A stretch of DNA of 7,654 nucleotides from Kiritimatiellia bacterium (lineage in GTDB: Bacteria; Verrucomicrobiota; Kiritimatiellia; RFP12; UBA1067): NCBI GenBank assembly GCA_017405115.1, contig JAFRBA010000185.1, forward strand, positions 1 through 7,654. The letters are read 5' to 3'. The notes below the pieces were generated by a model that saw only the letters and a list, made by a program, of their open reading frames with translations, was not told the DNA's origin and made no database searches. Below, piece after piece: positions 4,951-7,654 of the stretch (its first letter is position 1; each line of letters opens with the position of its first letter). A program made the position numbers and the translations under genes.

Positions 4951-7654
4951 GTGAAAACATTCATTAAGCAATCAAGCGAACGTCAAGAGAGCGATGCGGC
5001 CGTGATGAACTCAAGTGGTCATGAAGAAGGCAATCGCACCGCCGATGCAGATTTGAGCGGCGAGAAAACGCCGATGCTCGTAGCGTTGCGGCAGAGGCAG
5101 GCTTTACGCAACCGAGCCGTTGCATTGTTGGGCGTGCTCGTGGTACTGGCGACGGCGGTTGCCCTCATGGTTCCGGCTATTGCCATGACCCGCGGGGATC
5201 TTGTCTGCAATACCGAAGAGCACACCCACTCAGACGCCTGCTACGAGCAGGTCCTCGCATGCGGTCAGCAAGAGGGCGAGGACCACGTCCACACCGACGC
5301 GTGCTACGAAACTAAGCTCACGTGCGACAAGCCCGAGCATACGCATTCCGATGCTTGCTACGCCGAACCGGAGCCTGATCCGGAGCCTGCGGCCAACGGG
5401 CAAGCAGAGAATCAAGACTCCGCGAAGGACGTTGAAGGCGGGGTTCAGCAAAGCGATAGCCCAAGCTCTTCTGATACCGGCGAAGCTTCGGGTGTTTTGG
5501 CGAATGCTACCGTTGAAGACGGCGCATCAAACACTGGTGCCGAGCTGGAGGGCGAAACCGGCAGCTCCGGTGCCGTTGTCGAGGACGAGGCTGGCAACGC
5601 GATCGTTGCAGCCGAGAAGGACCAAGCAAACCCATCTGCTCAAACCTTTAGCGAAGAACTGAAGGACGCCGACGGCAACGTGACGCTGGCCGTCAAGGTC
5701 GAGGCACCGGCAGGCGCGCTGCCCGAGGGCGCCACGATGCAGGCTACCCCCGTCACCAGCCAGAAGGTCCTCGACGCCGCGAAGGACAAGGCGGCCGACG
5801 AGGTCGACGGCATCGACGCCTCCCGCGCCGAGGTGGTCGCGGCCGACATCACGTTCTTCGATGCCGATGGCAAGATGGTCGAGCCGACGGCCGACGTGCA
5901 CGTGTCCATGTCCGCCCCCGTCGCGGCCGGGGCCGCCAAGGGCTCCGAGGCGAATACCCCCTCCGAGCTCGCTGTCGTGCACGTTGACGACAACCGGAAG
6001 GCTGAGGTCGTGGCATCCGCCGACGTCGACGCCGCAACCGCCTCCGCCGAGTTCGACTCCGCCGATTTCAGCGTCTACGCGCTCGTGTACACGCTGGCTA
6101 ACGAGCTGGTGGTTGATGGGAAGACCTATAAAATCACCGTAACTTATGATGACGCTGCGGGAATTCCGGCTGGGACAGAGCTCATTGTCACGGAGATAGA
6201 GCCCGAGACAGACGAGTACATAAAACGGTACATCCAGACATGGGGCGAGGTAAACCACGAATACCTTGAGCAAGAAGAGTTGATGAACAGTCTTCCGGAC
6301 GGAATTGACGGTGAATACAAAGACATAAGACCGGTAAATCTAAATGACGCCCGATTCTTTAACATCACTCTGCTCTACAACGGGGAAGCCATCGAACCGA
6401 AGGCGCCCGTTCAGGTTGATGTTCAATATGCAGAGGGCCTAAAGGCCCTTTCGGATGAGATGGTTATTGGCGTAACGCATTTCAAAGAGAATGAAGAAAT
6501 CGAGCTAATCGAAGACGTGGAAACGACTAAGGACGAGGAAGGCGGAGTAGTCAATTTCGCCTACATGCAAGATAGTTTTTCAGATGTTGGAACGTTTGTC
6601 GGGCAAGAAGCTTCTGACAATCGCCCGCTTTCATATACCCCGTCGATAAATCTTCCCATGTCAGCAACAAAAGGCGCAGAAACAGAATTGGGTGAGCCCA
6701 AAGCGTCAAAAACGCTTGAGCCCAACAAAGACGATAGTGGAATTAATGACGGCACATATACCTTGTCCTTAAACGTTACTGGTCAGTCAATAGAATTGGA
6801 AAGCTTAACCAAGGCAAACGTGCTTTTCATCATGGATCGTTCCAGCAGCATGACAAATAATGTGTATGAAAAGCACGAAGGGCCGCCAGCGTGGGAGACA
6901 TATTACGGCCAAGATAGCCTAGGCAATTTCATTACGTTGGCTACCTATAACGGGAAATACTATTATCAGTATAGCTATAACGAATACACGGGAACCGTAT
7001 ATACGAAAACATCGACGACTCGGCTTGCGGCTGAACAGGAAGCCATGAAAGTGTTGATGGGGAGCTTGCTGGAACAGAACGAAGAACATCCTGGCACAGT
7101 CATGATGTCTGTGATTAGCTTTGCAGATACCCGAGGAGACAAAGAAAACCAAACAGACTCTACTTGGGATACAAGTGTTACAGAAACCGCATGGACCGAT
7201 AATGAGGAAACTCTTGAAGCTGCGGTAAATAGCCCCAAATATCACTCAGGGACCAATTGGGAAGAAGCATTGCTGTATGCGCAGGAAAAAATTGACGCCA
7301 TCCCGGCTGACCGAAAAGACGAGAAGACATACGTCGTTTTTCTGACAGATGGAGAGCCAACGGCGATTCACGGAGAAACCGGCGGCGCCCATCATTATGA
7401 CAACGCTAATGGAGAACCTGTATATAACGGAGATGCTTACGGCTATCATTATGATGGCGTTGATTATAACCTTGGTGGATTCGACTACGCTTATAACCCA
7501 GCCCGAGACGATGCGCGGGATATTGTAGAAGCGGGGTATGATTTCTACACAGTCATGACGTTCAACCCGCTTATCTCTGCGAATAAATACCTGAAGCGTC
7601 TGACGAACTATGCCTATGATTATGATGGTGATGGGGTTGGCGGAGATTCTATAG
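4951..7654 (+). CDS. Large secreted adhesin-like protein with VWA domain, 3' end cut off
   Basis: 901 residues are visible and the frame is still open at the window edge. A 55-residue N-region precedes a hydrophobic stretch (about 56-74) and a signal-peptidase site A76-I77-A78, so the protein should be exported. Three HxHxDxCY repeats (residues 86-137), a PEPDPEP turn and an acidic Ser/Gly linker follow. Two ZU5-like domains come next: about 231-385 (APAGALPEGA, DITFFDADGKMVEP, FSVYALV) and about 386-550 (DDAAGIPAGT, ITLLYNGEAIEP, FSDVGTFV). GTYTLSLNVTG (601-611) leads into a VWA domain with a complete MIDAS: D629, S631, S633, T768 and D800 (FLTDGEP). Such proteins bind host ligands or metal-dependent partners at the Gram-positive surface. 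Cna-B repeats and an LPXTG anchor would be expected further on, but cannot be seen. GC content shifts strongly between modules. Confidence 0.88.
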   Translation, partial: MKTFIKQSSERQESDAAVMNSSGHEEGNRTADADLSGEKTPMLVALRQRQALRNRAVALLGVLVVLATAVALMVPAIAMTRGDLVCNTEEHTHSDACYEQVLACGQQEGEDHVHTDACYETKLTCDKPEHTHSDACYAEPEPDPEPAANGQAENQDSAKDVEGGVQQSDSPSSSDTGEASGVLANATVEDGASNTGAELEGETGSSGAVVEDEAGNAIVAAEKDQANPSAQTFSEELKDADGNVTLAVKVEAPAGALPEGATMQATPVTSQKVLDAAKDKAADEVDGIDASRAEVVAADITFFDADGKMVEPTADVHVSMSAPVAAGAAKGSEANTPSELAVVHVDDNRKAEVVASADVDAATASAEFDSADFSVYALVYTLANELVVDGKTYKITVTYDDAAGIPAGTELIVTEIEPETDEYIKRYIQTWGEVNHEYLEQEELMNSLPDGIDGEYKDIRPVNLNDARFFNITLLYNGEAIEPKAPVQVDVQYAEGLKALSDEMVIGVTHFKENEEIELIEDVETTKDEEGGVVNFAYMQDSFSDVGTFVGQEASDNRPLSYTPSINLPMSATKGAETELGEPKASKTLEPNKDDSGINDGTYTLSLNVTGQSIELESLTKANVLFIMDRSSSMTNNVYEKHEGPPAWETYYGQDSLGNFITLATYNGKYYYQYSYNEYTGTVYTKTSTTRLAAEQEAMKVLMGSLLEQNEEHPGTVMMSVISFADTRGDKENQTDSTWDTSVTETAWTDNEETLEAAVNSPKYHSGTNWEEALLYAQEKIDAIPADRKDEKTYVVFLTDGEPTAIHGETGGAHHYDNANGEPVYNGDAYGYHYDGVDYNLGGFDYAYNPARDDARDIVEAGYDFYTVMTFNPLISANKYLKRLTNYAYDYDGDGVGGDSI
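5221..5361 (+). repeat. Three HxHxDxCY repeats in the surface protein
   Basis: The units are HTHSDACY (residues 91-98), HVHTDACY (112-119) and HTHSDACY (130-137), each preceded by one more cysteine (C86, C104, C125). The DNA copies differ mostly at synonymous positions, so selection appears to keep the protein pattern. Similar repeats occur near the N-termini of many Gram-positive gut surface proteins. Metal binding or disulfide formation is plausible but unproven. Confidence 0.75.

Noticed and set aside
5221..5361. CRISPR-like array
   Set aside because: The repeats are protein-coding, in frame, degenerate at the DNA level and without uniform spacers.

Overview
The window looks like an accessory, mobile-element-rich stretch of a high-GC Gram-positive genome. 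The GC-rich codon use, strong GGAGG-type ribosome binding sites, and a large secreted surface protein with HxHxDxCY repeats, paired ZU5-like domains and a von Willebrand A (VWA) domain together suggest a gut or mucosal actinobacterium of the Coriobacteriia/Eggerthellaceae type. That placement is an inference from style; no marker gene is present.

Bases 1-119 are a minus-strand scrap of a transposase gene related to, but distinct from, the intact one in the window. Bases 120-3272 are an apparently complete transposon of 3153 bp. It has TGT...ACA termini and two transposase-site-like repeats at each end. A plus-strand operon lies inside: a DUF6431-type zinc-ribbon protein (329-847), a DDE/rve transposase starting at TTG 934 (934-2187), an AAA+ ATPase (2190-2993) and a 63-residue cysteine-containing protein (2990-3181), followed by a hairpin terminator. 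The transposase plus ATPase layout is that of Tn7/Mu/IS21/Tn5053-like elements: the DDE enzyme cuts and joins, and the ATPase probably selects the target and activates the transposase. A promoter-like site, two leader hairpins, and a group of hairpins between genes 1 and 2 suggest that expression is tightly held.

Bases 3412-4563 (minus strand) are an intact IS110-family DEDD transposase. Its 5' noncoding flank (about 4564-4740) is rich in stem-loops and is a candidate bridge-RNA locus. Bases 4741-4950 hold the promoter region of the next gene, with a TTGACA-N5-TGTCAA dyad and a TACAAT -10 box.

From GTG 4951 to the end of the window runs the N-terminal 901 residues of a large secreted adhesin-like protein. 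In order it has an extended signal peptide, three HxHxDxCY repeats, a low-complexity linker, two ZU5-like domains and a VWA domain with a complete MIDAS. Base composition changes sharply inside this gene, which points to a mosaic origin. The C-terminus, where a wall anchor would be expected, lies outside the window.
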